In this document: positions 26,888-36,060 of the stretch, piece after piece
How the letters are laid out: the number at the start of each line of letters is the position of its first letter
Position numbering within the stretch: position 1 is the stretch's first letter
Assembly: GCF_002742285.1 (NCBI RefSeq)
Contig: NZ_MDGM01000009.1
Coordinates: forward strand, 1 to 64,000
Source of the DNA: Paramylibacter kogurei
GTDB taxonomy: Bacteria > Pseudomonadota > Alphaproteobacteria > Rhodobacterales > Rhodobacteraceae
Reading direction: 5' to 3'
DNA: 64,000 nucleotides
Notes under the pieces: generated by a model
What the model saw: the letters and a program-made list of their open reading frames with translations, nothing else
Told to the model about the DNA's origin: nothing
Database searches by the model: none
Made by a program: the position numbers and the translations under genes

Positions 26888-28759
26888 TTAAATTCCTTTG
26901 CGCTGGCGCTGGCGCGTCGCTTCCCAATCTTGATGCGCGTGGGTGACACGATCACTTTCTGAAATATGGGGTGTCCCAACCTCCCACCATGCGTGACCTT
27001 GCGTTGTCCAGCCTTCGTATGGATCAACCTTCATCACGATGACATAGGTTTGCTCTGCTACTTTGGCACGGGCAAACGCATCTTTTAATCCAGCCGGGGA
27101 ATCCACGGTTTCCGCCAAAGCACCCATTGATTTTGCATGGGTTTCAAAATCCACACTCACTTGATGGGTTGCTGTTGGTGTGTCGCTGATCAGGTTATTA
27201 AAGCTCTCGTTACCAGTGTTATTTTGCAATTTGTTGATGACCGCAAATCCGCCGTTATCCAGCACCAAAACGATCATCTTTTTTTGCGTTAAAACAGATG
27301 AATACAAATCCGAATTCATCAAAAGATATGAACCATCACCGGTAAACACGATCGTGTCTTGGTTTGGCTCGGTTTCAGATTGTGCGATACGCGCACCCCA
27401 CCCGCCAGCAATTTCATATCCCATGCAAGAAAAGCCAAATTCAACATCAACGGTTCCCACATCCAAGGTGCGCCAATTCGCGGTTACCTCTGCGGGTAGA
27501 CCACCTGCTGCGGCAACGATCCGATCACGCGGCGAACAATTTTCATTCACCACACCAATTGCCTGCGCATAGGATGCTGGCCCATTTCCAATGGAAACAT
27601 TCTGGGCAACATAATCATCCCATTTGGCGCGTTCTGACCGCGCGTTTTTTATCCATTCTGTTGGTGATTTGTAGTCGGACATTGCCTCGTCTAAATTTAT
27701 TAAACTTATCTTTGCATCACCAACAATTGTCGCTGACATATGTTTTGCTGCATCGTGGCGGGCAACATTTAATCCGATGATTTTTGCAGTTTTCGAAAAT
27801 GCGGTCCAAGACCCAGTCGTGAAATCCTGCAAACGCGTCCCGACCGCCAAAATAACGTCGGCTTCTTCTGCAATATTGTTAGCACAATCAGAACCCGTAA
27901 CACCCAAAGGACCGATATTTAGATCATGCGTTGCAATTAAATTTGCACGCCCCGCGATTGTTTCAACCACAGGGATTTGGTGCGCCTCAGCAAATGATGT
28001 TAGTTCGGCAACGGCTACTGAATATTGAACACCGCCACCTGCGATGATCATCGGGCGTTTTGCTGATTTCAACAATTCCGCGGCATCACGAATTTCCAAA
28101 TCATCGGGTGCTTGACGGCGAATACGATGCACACGTTCATCAAAAAACGCGACAGGATAATCATATGTCCAACCCTGCACGTCTTGTGGCAAACCGATGA
28201 AAGCAGGCCCACAATCCGCAGGATCCAGCATGGTTGCCAATGCGGCAGGTAACGATTGAATAATTTGCGCGGGATGCGTGATGCGATCCCAAAAACGGCT
28301 TACGGCCTTGAACGCATCATTTACGCCAAACGTGGGATCGCCGAAATGCTCTAACTGTTGCAACACGGGGTCGGGTAAACGTGTGTTGAATGTATCCCCG
28401 CACAACATCAAAACAGGCAAGCGATTGGCATGCGCCAAAGCCGCGCTCGTTAACAGGTTTGCGGTTCCAGGCCCGGCCGATGCGGTGCAAAACATAAAAC
28501 GCCGGCGCAGATGTGCCTTGGCATATGCAGCAGCAGCGAATCCCATGCCCTGTTCATTTTGACCACGATAAAGCGGCAATTCATCTTTGTGGTTGAACAG
28601 TGCCTCACCCAAACAGGTGACATTACCATGTCCAAAAATGCCAAACCCACCCCCGCACACACGCGTTTTTTCACCGTCAATTTCGATGTATTGTGCAGAT
28701 AAATAACGAACAATTGCTTGAGCAACTGTCAATTTTATGGTCTCGTTTTGATGTCCCAA
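26888..28759 (-). CDS. iolD: 3D-(3,5/4)-trihydroxycyclohexane-1,2-dione hydrolase
   Basis: The 623-residue TPP enzyme is of the acetolactate synthase superfamily. It has the IolD N-terminus LTVAQAIVRYLSAQYIEIDG, ICGGGFGIFGHGNVTCLGEAL-like wording, the activating Glu in YRGQNEQGMGFAAAAYAKA and the TPP motif GDGSYLLMNSDLY. It opens the six-membered ring of the dione made by IolE to 5-deoxyglucuronate. It is the first gene of the iolDCBJG operon and is divergent from a Gfo/Idh gene. The shared promoter region carries the TTGCAACCGGTTGCAA operator. Confidence 0.93.
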   Translation of the reverse strand: MGHQNETIKLTVAQAIVRYLSAQYIEIDGEKTRVCGGGFGIFGHGNVTCLGEALFNHKDELPLYRGQNEQGMGFAAAAYAKAHLRRRFMFCTASAGPGTANLLTSAALAHANRLPVLMLCGDTFNTRLPDPVLQQLEHFGDPTFGVNDAFKAVSRFWDRITHPAQIIQSLPAALATMLDPADCGPAFIGLPQDVQGWTYDYPVAFFDERVHRIRRQAPDDLEIRDAAELLKSAKRPMIIAGGGVQYSVAVAELTSFAEAHQIPVVETIAGRANLIATHDLNIGPLGVTGSDCANNIAEEADVILAVGTRLQDFTTGSWTAFSKTAKIIGLNVARHDAAKHMSATIVGDAKISLINLDEAMSDYKSPTEWIKNARSERAKWDDYVAQNVSIGNGPASYAQAIGVVNENCSPRDRIVAAAGGLPAEVTANWRTLDVGTVDVEFGFSCMGYEIAGGWGARIAQSETEPNQDTIVFTGDGSYLLMNSDLYSSVLTQKKMIVLVLDNGGFAVINKLQNNTGNESFNNLISDTPTATHQVSVDFETHAKSMGALAETVDSPAGLKDAFARAKVAEQTYVIVMKVDPYEGWTTQGHAWWEVGTPHISESDRVTHAHQDWEATRQRQRKGI

Positions 28760-28837
28760 TTCGCCCTCCCTGCGCAGTCAATTCAATTACGCATCTTAAT
28801 GGGTATTGACCCTTGCGCATAAACAAGGTTACACATT

Positions 28838-28853
28838 TTGCAACCGGTTGCAA
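28838..28853. promoter_or_regulatory. LacI-family operator TTGCAACCGGTTGCAA
   Basis: This is a perfect 16-base palindrome with the central CCGG typical of LacI/GalR operators. It lies between iolD and the divergent dehydrogenase gene, eight bases before the AGGAGG of the latter. A near-identical copy is at 36335. The LacI protein at 32029-33033 is the natural binder. Confidence 0.8.
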
Positions 28854-28876
28854 TAGAGTTTTAGGAGGAGGCTAGA

Positions 28877-29980
28877 TTGACCAAAATCAAAATCGGAATC
28901 ATCGGTGGCGGATATATGGGCAAAGCACATGCGGCGGCCTATGCATCTGTTGGCAGCTTGTTCGAAACACCATTGCGCCCGGTTTTGGAAATGATCTGTG
29001 CAACCACAGATGCAAGCGCAGAACGGTATCGCAAAAACTATGGCTTTGCGCGGGCAACAACCGATTGGCGCATTCTTGTGAACGATCCAGATGTTGATGC
29101 CATTGTCATCGCGTCACCGCAATCAACCCACTGTGAAATTGCAAAGGCCGCATTCGCTGTCAACAAACCCGTGTTTTGTGAAAAACCATTGGGCGCATCA
29201 CTGGATGAAAGCCGACAGATGCTTGCAGCCGCAGAAACATCGGGTTGCATTCACATGGTGGGTTTTAACTATATCCGCACCCCTGCCTCGCAATTTGCAC
29301 GCCAACTAATTGCCCAAGGGCGCATCGGCGACATAACTTGGTTTCGCGGTGAACACACCGAAGATTTCTTGGCAGATCAAACTTTGCCTACGACATGGCG
29401 CACTAATGGTGTTGCAAACGGTACCATGGGTGATTTGGCGCCACATATGATAAATGCAGCCCGCGCATTGATTGGCCCCATAAAATCATTATCAGCCAAC
29501 GTTGAAACAGTACACGCCACCCGCCCCGGTGGAACCGTCACAAATGATGATCAGGCACAGATGATGTGCCGATTTGAAAACGACGCACAGGGGCATCTGT
29601 TCTTTAGCCGCGTCGCCACTGGTCGCAAAATGGGATACGCGTATGAAATTCACGGAACCAAGGGCGCGATCAAGTTCGACCAAGAAGACCAAAACGCTCT
29701 GCATCTCTATACTATGGAAGGTCCGGAATCAGAGCGTGGCTTTCGCAAAATATTAACAGGCCCTGCGCATCCCGATTATTTAGCATTTTGTCAGGGGCCG
29801 GGTCATGGAACAGGTTATCAAGACACAATTATTATCGAGGCGCATGACTTTTTGCGCGCCATCCATGAAAACCGAAACATTTGGCCAACCTTCTCCGAAG
29901 GTATGGAAGTTAACCGCGTTGTAAGCGCTGCGCTGGATTCAAGCGCCAAAAGCGCTTGGGTACAAATCGCAGATTATTAA
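28877..29980 (+). CDS. Gfo/Idh/MocA-family oxidoreductase in the inositol cluster
   Basis: The 367-residue protein has the Rossmann motif IGIIGGGYMGKAHAAAYA, the catalytic VFCEKPLGASLDES and a C-terminal GFO_IDH_MocA domain with MGDLAPHMINAARALIG. Members dehydrogenate inositol isomers, inososes or related polyols with NAD(P). The start is TTG at 28877, well placed after AGGAGG, which is unusual in this window. It opens the plus-strand operon with iolE and a second dehydrogenase, all under the LacI operator. Likely substrates are scyllo- or chiro-inositol or an O-methyl or amino derivative; the exact one is open. Confidence 0.82.
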   Translation: MTKIKIGIIGGGYMGKAHAAAYASVGSLFETPLRPVLEMICATTDASAERYRKNYGFARATTDWRILVNDPDVDAIVIASPQSTHCEIAKAAFAVNKPVFCEKPLGASLDESRQMLAAAETSGCIHMVGFNYIRTPASQFARQLIAQGRIGDITWFRGEHTEDFLADQTLPTTWRTNGVANGTMGDLAPHMINAARALIGPIKSLSANVETVHATRPGGTVTNDDQAQMMCRFENDAQGHLFFSRVATGRKMGYAYEIHGTKGAIKFDQEDQNALHLYTMEGPESERGFRKILTGPAHPDYLAFCQGPGHGTGYQDTIIIEAHDFLRAIHENRNIWPTFSEGMEVNRVVSAALDSSAKSAWVQIADY

Positions 29981-29995
29981 GAAAAGGGTAAAATC

Positions 29996-30898
29996 ATGAT
30001 AAAAATTGGCAACGCTCCGTGCTCTTGGGGTGTCGAATTTGCGGACGATCCGCGCAACCCTGCGTGGCGCAAGGTCTTGCAAGAAAACGCAAGCGCGGGA
30101 TTTACGGGTATTGAATTGGGCCCTGTTGGATTCATGCCCGAAGACCCTGCACAGTTGGCCGAAGCACTGTCTGAATACGATCAAGAATTGGTCGGTGGTG
30201 TGGTATTTCGTGCATTCCATGATCCAGATAAATGGGATGATGTCATGGATGGCGCTGTGCGCACATGCAAAGCGTTAAAAGCGCACGGCGCAGAGCATTT
30301 GGTTTTGATCGACAGCATTTCGCCGCGGCGCGCGCCAACCGCTGGTCGTGCGAATGAGGCCGAACAAATGGACAATGCGGAATGGACAGCATTTCGCGAC
30401 CGCATCGCCACGGTGGCGCGATTGGGAACCGAGGAATATGGGCTAAAGGTTGGCATTCACGCCCACGCCGCAGGGTTTATTGATTTCGAACCTGAATTGG
30501 AACGTCTTTTGGACGAGGTTGATGAAAGCATTCTTAAAATTTGTTTTGATACGGGGCACCATTCCTATGCGGGTTATGATCCTGTCGCATTTATGAAACG
30601 TCACATTGACCGGATCAGCTATATGCATTTCAAGGATATCGATCCCAAAGTAAAAAGCGACGTCGTTAAAAAACGCACAGATTTTTATGAAGCCTGTGGT
30701 CAAGGCATTTTCTGTAACCTTGGCGATGGGGATGTTGATTTCCCTGCCGTTCGTCAGGTTTTGCTCGACAATAATTTTAACGGCTGGTGCACAGTGGAAC
30801 AAGATTGCGATCCAACAGGAGACACTTCGCCCGTTGATGACGCCAAATTAAACCGCACATATCTGCAATCGATTGGTTTCGAAGGAGCATCCAGATGA
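29996..30898 (+). CDS. iolE: inosose dehydratase-type TIM barrel (IolE family)
   Basis: The 300-residue TIM barrel starts IKIGNAPCSWGVEFADDPRNPAW, the typical IolE N-terminus. It shows metal-ligand motifs FTGIELGPVGF, ILKICFDTGHHSYAG (Asp/His), ISYMHFKDIDP (His) and WCTVEQDCDP (Glu). IolE dehydrates 2-keto-myo-inositol to 3D-(3,5/4)-trihydroxycyclohexane-1,2-dione, the substrate of IolD. It is 15 bases downstream of the first dehydrogenase and overlaps the next one by ATGA. Rhizobial MocC is a close relative, so either name is defensible. Confidence 0.88.
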   Translation: MIKIGNAPCSWGVEFADDPRNPAWRKVLQENASAGFTGIELGPVGFMPEDPAQLAEALSEYDQELVGGVVFRAFHDPDKWDDVMDGAVRTCKALKAHGAEHLVLIDSISPRRAPTAGRANEAEQMDNAEWTAFRDRIATVARLGTEEYGLKVGIHAHAAGFIDFEPELERLLDEVDESILKICFDTGHHSYAGYDPVAFMKRHIDRISYMHFKDIDPKVKSDVVKKRTDFYEACGQGIFCNLGDGDVDFPAVRQVLLDNNFNGWCTVEQDCDPTGDTSPVDDAKLNRTYLQSIGFEGASR

Positions 30899-32028
30899 GC
30901 AAACTGAAATGGGGGATGATTGGCGGTGGCGAAGGTAGCCAAATCGGCCCTGCACATCGCCTAGGTGCACAAGCCGATGGTTTATTCGAACTCGCAGCTG
31001 GCGCATTAGATCACCGCCCCGATATCGGCAAAGAATACGGTCAGCGTCTGGGCATCCCCGCCGATCGATCTTACGGCGATTGGCAAGAAATGTTGGCCGG
31101 TGAAAAATCCCGCGATGATCGGATTGATTTGGTCACGGTGGCCACACCCAATGCAACGCATTTTGAAATCACAAAATCATTCCTTGAATCTGGCTTTAAC
31201 GTTTTGTGTGAAAAACCCATGACCATGACCGTGGAAGAAGGTGAAGAAATCGTTCGGATTGCTGAAAAATCTGGCAAAATCTGTGCGGTCAATTATTGTT
31301 ATTCCGCCTATCCGATGGTGCGCCAAGCACGCGCAATGGTGCGCGCTGGTGAGGTCGGCAAAATTCGCCTTGTGGTCACAGAATTTAGCCACGGCCATCA
31401 CGGTGACGCAACTGATGCGGACAACCCGCGTGTGCGTTGGCGCTATGACCCTGCAATGGCGGGTGTATCGGGGCAATTTGCAGATTGCGGTATTCACGCA
31501 CTGCACATGGCCAGCTTTATTTGTGATGATGACGTTGAAACGCTTTCGGCGGATTTTGCATCTACGATCCCAAGTCGCGAATTAGAAGATGACGCGATGG
31601 TCAATTTTCGCATGGGCAAAGGAACGGTTGGGCGTTTGTGGACATCATCTGTTGCGATTGGTCGTCAACATGGGTTTGCCATTCAAGTATTTGGCGAAAC
31701 GGGTGGTATGAAATGGACATCGGAACAGCCAAATCAATTGATTTACACACCTGTTGGTGGACGCACACAGATCATCGAAAAAGGCGAAGGTGGATTACAC
31801 GAAGACGCACAGCGTTTGTCACGTGTTGCGATTGCACATCCCGAAGGTTTTCCATTGGCTGTTGCGAATATCTATTGTGATTTGGCTGATGCGATCCGCG
31901 GTGAAACTCGTGACGGATTGCCCAATGCCGCCGACGGCGTTCGTTCCATGGCGGCAGTTCACACAGCCGTTGCATCGGCACGCAACAACGGCGAATGGAT
32001 GGACGCCCGCCCTTCGATGTTTAGATAA
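30895..32028 (+). CDS. second Gfo/Idh/MocA-family oxidoreductase of the inositol cluster
   Basis: The 377-residue protein has MIGGGEGSQIGPAHRLGAQADG, the GGGEGSxIGxxHR signature of a distinct Gfo/Idh branch often found in inositol and sugar-acid operons, then NVLCEKPMTMTVEEGEE and FADCGIHALHMASFI. It would oxidise or reduce a cyclitol or keto-cyclitol with NAD(P). It is coupled to iolE (ATGA overlap) and ends directly against the convergent LacI gene with no space for a terminator. Together with iolG and the gene at 28877 it gives the cluster three dehydrogenases. Confidence 0.82.
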   Translation: MSKLKWGMIGGGEGSQIGPAHRLGAQADGLFELAAGALDHRPDIGKEYGQRLGIPADRSYGDWQEMLAGEKSRDDRIDLVTVATPNATHFEITKSFLESGFNVLCEKPMTMTVEEGEEIVRIAEKSGKICAVNYCYSAYPMVRQARAMVRAGEVGKIRLVVTEFSHGHHGDATDADNPRVRWRYDPAMAGVSGQFADCGIHALHMASFICDDDVETLSADFASTIPSRELEDDAMVNFRMGKGTVGRLWTSSVAIGRQHGFAIQVFGETGGMKWTSEQPNQLIYTPVGGRTQIIEKGEGGLHEDAQRLSRVAIAHPEGFPLAVANIYCDLADAIRGETRDGLPNAADGVRSMAAVHTAVASARNNGEWMDARPSMFR

Positions 32029-33033
32029 TCACGTTTTGGGCGCGGGGCGTAATGTGCCGCGCTCAACAACCGTACAACCGAATTCATGGGAATGCGGCGC
32101 CAATGTTTGATCAGATACCAATGCGACAACGCGATTGATCGACGCCGAGATAATATCAGACAATGGATTTTTGATCGTCGTTAAATTGATATTTGCCCAA
32201 CTGGCCATTTCCATATCATTCAATCCGATAATTCCAACGTCATCTGGTGCATTTAACCCTTGGGATTGAAGCGCTGATAACGCCCCAATCGACAATACAT
32301 CATCTGCACAAAAATATGCTTGTGCGGGTTGCGATTTTAGAAGACGTAACATCTCTGTGCGCCCCGCTTCGAAAGAATAGGCACTTGCGAAACTGGTGGT
32401 ACAGGACACTCCTTTGTTCGCAGCAATTTCAGATAAGAAACCTTTTTCACGATCCAATGTTGATGTCGCGGTTGATGGACCACCCAAAAACGCAACTTCG
32501 CTATAGCCACGTTCAATCAGCGTGCGTGCGGCCAGCCTGCCAGCGGCAATGTTATCAATCCCCAAAATATCAACCGCTGGATCAACGGAATGGCGCCCAA
32601 ACGAATGGACAACGGGCATACCTGCTTCTCTAAACGCGCGCGCAAAACCAGGGGGCAATGTCGAAGATGCCACAATCACACCGTCCACCGAATATTGTCG
32701 TAACATTTGCACGGATGCTGTGGGTTCGGTTTCATCTGTCAGGTTCACCAACAAGGGGCGCAAACCGCGTTCCTGTAACCCACGCGTAAACAGATCGAAG
32801 ACTTCTAGGAAAATTGGATTGTGAAAGTTGTTCGAAACCAAACCAATCATTTTGGTTCGCCCCGTTGTTAAGGACGATGCCAATGCATTGGGGCTATATC
32901 CTAAATCAGACGCAGCACGCATCACTTTTTCACGGGTTTTGCCTGAAACAGATGCGCCTTCGGTATAGGTACGCGAAACGGCGGAACGTGATACACCTGC
33001 TCGTTCTGCAACATCCTTCAGCGTTACGGCCAT
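32029..33033 (-). CDS. LacI-family regulator of the inositol genes
   Basis: The 334-residue repressor has a LacI helix-turn-helix at 3-25 (TLKDVAERAGVSRSAVSRTYTEGASVSGKT) and the hinge DLGYSPNALASSLTTGRTKMIGLV. A ligand domain follows with LLVNLTDETEPTASVQMLRQYSVDGVIVASS and VGIIGLNDMEMASWANINLTTI. It sits between the inositol dehydrogenase operon and the importer genes. Two near-identical palindromes, at 28838 and 36335, mark the promoters of both, so it should repress the pathway and the importer together. The inducer is probably an inositol intermediate (inference). Confidence 0.88.
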   Translation of the reverse strand: MAVTLKDVAERAGVSRSAVSRTYTEGASVSGKTREKVMRAASDLGYSPNALASSLTTGRTKMIGLVSNNFHNPIFLEVFDLFTRGLQERGLRPLLVNLTDETEPTASVQMLRQYSVDGVIVASSTLPPGFARAFREAGMPVVHSFGRHSVDPAVDILGIDNIAAGRLAARTLIERGYSEVAFLGGPSTATSTLDREKGFLSEIAANKGVSCTTSFASAYSFEAGRTEMLRLLKSQPAQAYFCADDVLSIGALSALQSQGLNAPDDVGIIGLNDMEMASWANINLTTIKNPLSDIISASINRVVALVSDQTLAPHSHEFGCTVVERGTLRPAPKT

Positions 33034-33172
33034 GTGGCCCTCCTAATTCAATTACCCGCGTTGTTCCTATAGTCTATCATCGCAAAATGCCATGTCCATA
33101 TTGCACCACGGCCAACTGACGCTACGCCCTTCAATTATGGCGCTATCAAGGGAAAGCGAACCGCGTGAATGA

Positions 33173-33949
33173 TCACGCAGCCCCTTCAAACTGTGCACCG
33201 GTTTTTGCACCCGTGATATAAGCCACGACGTCTTCACCGTTTGTTTCACTGACCTTCAAATCCGCAACCATGCGACCGCGACGAAAGACGATAATACGAT
33301 CAACCAAATCCAGAACCTGACGCATATTGTGGCTTACTAAAATGAGCGGCTCTCCCGCTGCTTTTAATGTGGCAATGATTTTCTCCACTTGCGCGGTTTC
33401 CTGAACGCCCAACGCCGCAGTCGGTTCATCCATGATGGTGAGTTTCGATGCAAAGGTCGCTGTGCGCGCAATTGCAACGCATTGACGTTGACCACCCGAC
33501 ATATTCGCAATCGAATTTCGAATATTGGGAATTTTCACACCAGTCTTAACCAATCCCGCCATCGTATCTTCTCGCATGGCTTTGTAATCAAGGCGGCGAA
33601 ATGGTCCAAGAAAGTTCCATTTCGTTTTCTCACGCCCCAAGAACAGATTGTCCGACACATCCAAATCATCTGCCAATGCGAGGGTTTGGAAAACGGTTTC
33701 AATGCCAGCCTCGCGCGCATCAAGTGGGCCTGTGAAATTTACTTCTTTCCCATAAAAGTAAACCTTACCGCGTGTGCGTTGTTCAACCCCGGTTATTTGG
33801 CGCACAAACGTCGATTTACCCGCGCCATTGTCACCCATAATGGCGATATGCTCGCCCATTTTCATTTCGAAGTTTGCCCCTTCAAGAGCATGCACCCCGC
33901 CATAGTGTTTTGTAAGATCTTCGGTTTTCAAAACTAAATCAGAACTCAT
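33173..33949 (-). CDS. ABC sugar importer ATPase (half-size, FrcA-like)
   Basis: The 258-residue protein has one ATPase domain: Walker A GDNGAGKST (39-47), signature MSGGQRQ (about 150) and Walker B LTIMDEPTAALG. The switch His is in LVSHNM. Most CUT2 importers use a two-domain ATPase of about 500 residues; the half-size form is typical of the FrcA group. It would dimerise to energise the permease at 33965. GGAGAATAAAA precedes the ATG. It is the last gene of the binding protein-permease-ATPase operon. Confidence 0.9.
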   Translation of the reverse strand: MSSDLVLKTEDLTKHYGGVHALEGANFEMKMGEHIAIMGDNGAGKSTFVRQITGVEQRTRGKVYFYGKEVNFTGPLDAREAGIETVFQTLALADDLDVSDNLFLGREKTKWNFLGPFRRLDYKAMREDTMAGLVKTGVKIPNIRNSIANMSGGQRQCVAIARTATFASKLTIMDEPTAALGVQETAQVEKIIATLKAAGEPLILVSHNMRQVLDLVDRIIVFRRGRMVADLKVSETNGEDVVAYITGAKTGAQFEGAA

Positions 33950-33964
33950 TTTTATTCTCCTGAA

Positions 33965-35038
33965 CTATACGCGGTTGCGTTGACGAAATTGGTCAAGCAC
34001 CACTGCTGCGATGATAATACCGCCCATCGCCATTAACTGGTATGAACCGTCGAGTTTGATGAATGTGAAACCAGATCGGATAACGCCCAAAACCATTGCG
34101 CCCAAAACTGTTCCGATGATCGAACCGCGCCCGCCTGTCAGGCTAATTCCACCGATAACAGCCATCGCGATTGCAAACAGCTCGTAAAACTCGCCCATGC
34201 CCGCTTGCGCGGTTGACGCTTTGGCGCTCAATACAATACCTGCGAATGCGGCAAGCATTGATGCAATCATATAAACAAGGACCTTGTGACGTTTTACGTT
34301 GATCCCCGACATACGCGCCGCTTCTTCGTTGGAACCGATTGCATAGGTGTGTTTTCCATAAACAGTGTATTTCAATATGACATGGAAAATTGCGGCAAGT
34401 GACAGAAACCAAACCACTGGCATCATACCTGAACCGATAAATTTATAGCTCTCTGTTGGGAATGAAACCGGGCGTCCACTGGACCACCACAATGCAATCC
34501 CACGACAGATCAAGAACATGCCAAGTGTCGCAATAAAGGGAGGAATTCGGAAATATGCAACAAACGTGCCGTTAATGGCCCCAATTAATGCGCCAAACAA
34601 AAGTCCCACAACAATTGGTGCGATCACCGGTAAATCCATCGCCCAAGTGCCAAATATGGCTTTTGGATTTGGGTTTCCATTGACCAACTCTGTCTGGGCA
34701 AAGCTCATTGCAATCATCGCGGTCGCAGCAACCAGCGGCCCCGAGCTAAGGTCGATACCCGCCGTGATAATGACCTGTGTCGCGCCAAGGGCGATAATCC
34801 CAATGATTGCAACTTGAAGAATAATAATTTTTAAGCGCGCTTCGTTAAAGATAGAGCCAAATCGATCCTTCGTATCAAAGAGAAAACTTTGATCGTTCAT
34901 ATATGGTAAAAGCTGCCCAAGAATTTCAAAAATGACAACGATTATCACAAGAGCGAAAAGGACATTTAATTCATTTGGCCACGCTTTTTTTGATTTATCG
35001 AAAGTAAGCCCGCCAACGCCATGGCTAGTTTCAGTCAT
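33965..35038 (-). CDS. ABC sugar importer permease (CUT2 family)
   Basis: The 357-residue membrane protein of the RbsC/FrcC family has about ten hydrophobic segments. It carries the CUT2 hallmarks VIITAGIDLSSGPLVAATAMIAMS and FAIAMAVIGGISLTGGRGSIIGTVLGAMVLGVI. The N-terminal 25 residues are cytoplasmic. It works with the half-size ATPase 15 bases downstream and the binding protein upstream. Cargo is probably inositol or a derivative, as the operon sits in the LacI regulon of the iol genes. Confidence 0.9.
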   Translation of the reverse strand: MTETSHGVGGLTFDKSKKAWPNELNVLFALVIIVVIFEILGQLLPYMNDQSFLFDTKDRFGSIFNEARLKIIILQVAIIGIIALGATQVIITAGIDLSSGPLVAATAMIAMSFAQTELVNGNPNPKAIFGTWAMDLPVIAPIVVGLLFGALIGAINGTFVAYFRIPPFIATLGMFLICRGIALWWSSGRPVSFPTESYKFIGSGMMPVVWFLSLAAIFHVILKYTVYGKHTYAIGSNEEAARMSGINVKRHKVLVYMIASMLAAFAGIVLSAKASTAQAGMGEFYELFAIAMAVIGGISLTGGRGSIIGTVLGAMVLGVIRSGFTFIKLDGSYQLMAMGGIIIAAVVLDQFRQRNRV

Positions 35039-35072
35039 AATTTCCGTCCCGAATAATACATCATGAAGTTTA

Positions 35073-35099
35073 GAAGACGACGCGAATTGCGCCGTCTTC
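35073..35099 (-). terminator. intercistronic stem-loop after the binding-protein gene
   Basis: GAAGACGACGC (35073-35083) and GCGCCGTCTTC (35089-35099) pair over 11 positions with one G-U, around a five-base loop. It follows the stop of the binding-protein gene by about 20 bases and precedes the permease. No T-run; a role in mRNA protection or partial termination is likely. Confidence 0.6.
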
Positions 35100-35121
35100 G
35101 GTTTTATATTTTAAGCAAAGC

Positions 35122-36060
35122 TTAGTTCTTGCTTAGGAATTCATCCATGTTGGCGGGTGTCACCAATTTGAATGGGATGTAGACCTTTTGATCGACGCTA
35201 TCGCCCGCGACAATCGCAAGGGCTGTGTCAACAGAACCAGCACCTTGACCAAATGCATCTTGGAATACGGTCACATCATAATCGCCAGCTTGCATCGTCA
35301 GCAACGCATCTTGGCTTGCGTCAACACCGCCAACTTGAACATCTGCCATGTCCATACCTGCGGCTTTCATTGCTTGGATCGCACCGATCGCCATTTCGTC
35401 GTTATTCGCCAAAACGAAATCAAACGGCTCGCCAGATGACATCCAGTTTGTCATCAAATCTTGCGCTTCATCACGAGACCAATTTGCAGTTTGCTCGTCA
35501 ATAATCGTCATAAAGCTACACATATCCATGCCGATGACATCATGCACGTCCTTGGAGCGTTGAACCGCAGCTTGGTTTGAAAGCTGACCGTTCATAAGAT
35601 AACCTCTTGCACCGCCGGCTTTGCCCTCTGCACGCAAGTTATTGCAAACTTGGAACGCAGATAATGTGCCAGATTCAATTTCATTTGATGCAACAAATGC
35701 TTGGGTTGCTGGCAAACTATCCACGTTGTCTGGCTGGCGATTGACATATACCAACGGTGTTGAACCCGCCGCTTCAGAGATTGCAGCACCCGCTGATGTA
35801 TCAACGATGTTCACAATGATTGCATCAACGCCAGATGCGACGAAATTTTTCACTTGGTCGATTTGCTTGGCAAGATCATCAGTTGCGTCTTCCATTTGCA
35901 GATTGACGCCATCAATGCTTGCGGCATGTTCGGTCATGCCATTGCGCATAACTGTCAGCCAGTTATCATCGAAACGTGAGATCGTCGCACCAATATCCTG
36001 TGCTAATGTCGATGTCCCCATCAATGCAACAAGGCCAGCGGCCAATAAAGATCTTTTCAT
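35122..36060 (-). CDS. ABC sugar importer periplasmic binding protein
   Basis: The 312-residue protein has a signal peptide (MKRSLLAAGLVALMGTSTLA, cleaved before QD) and the Peripla_BP_4 fold of CUT2 binding proteins. Typical stretches are NFVASGVDAIIVNIVDTSAG, VLANNDEMAIGAIQAMKAAGMDMADVQVGGVDAS and SVDQKVYIPFKLVTPAN. GGGAGGAAAAA before the ATG at 36060 fixes the start; 36090 would add ten residues in front of the signal. The LacI operator at 36335 lies upstream. Inositol or an inositol derivative is the probable ligand. Confidence 0.9.
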   Translation of the reverse strand: MKRSLLAAGLVALMGTSTLAQDIGATISRFDDNWLTVMRNGMTEHAASIDGVNLQMEDATDDLAKQIDQVKNFVASGVDAIIVNIVDTSAGAAISEAAGSTPLVYVNRQPDNVDSLPATQAFVASNEIESGTLSAFQVCNNLRAEGKAGGARGYLMNGQLSNQAAVQRSKDVHDVIGMDMCSFMTIIDEQTANWSRDEAQDLMTNWMSSGEPFDFVLANNDEMAIGAIQAMKAAGMDMADVQVGGVDASQDALLTMQAGDYDVTVFQDAFGQGAGSVDTALAIVAGDSVDQKVYIPFKLVTPANMDEFLSKN

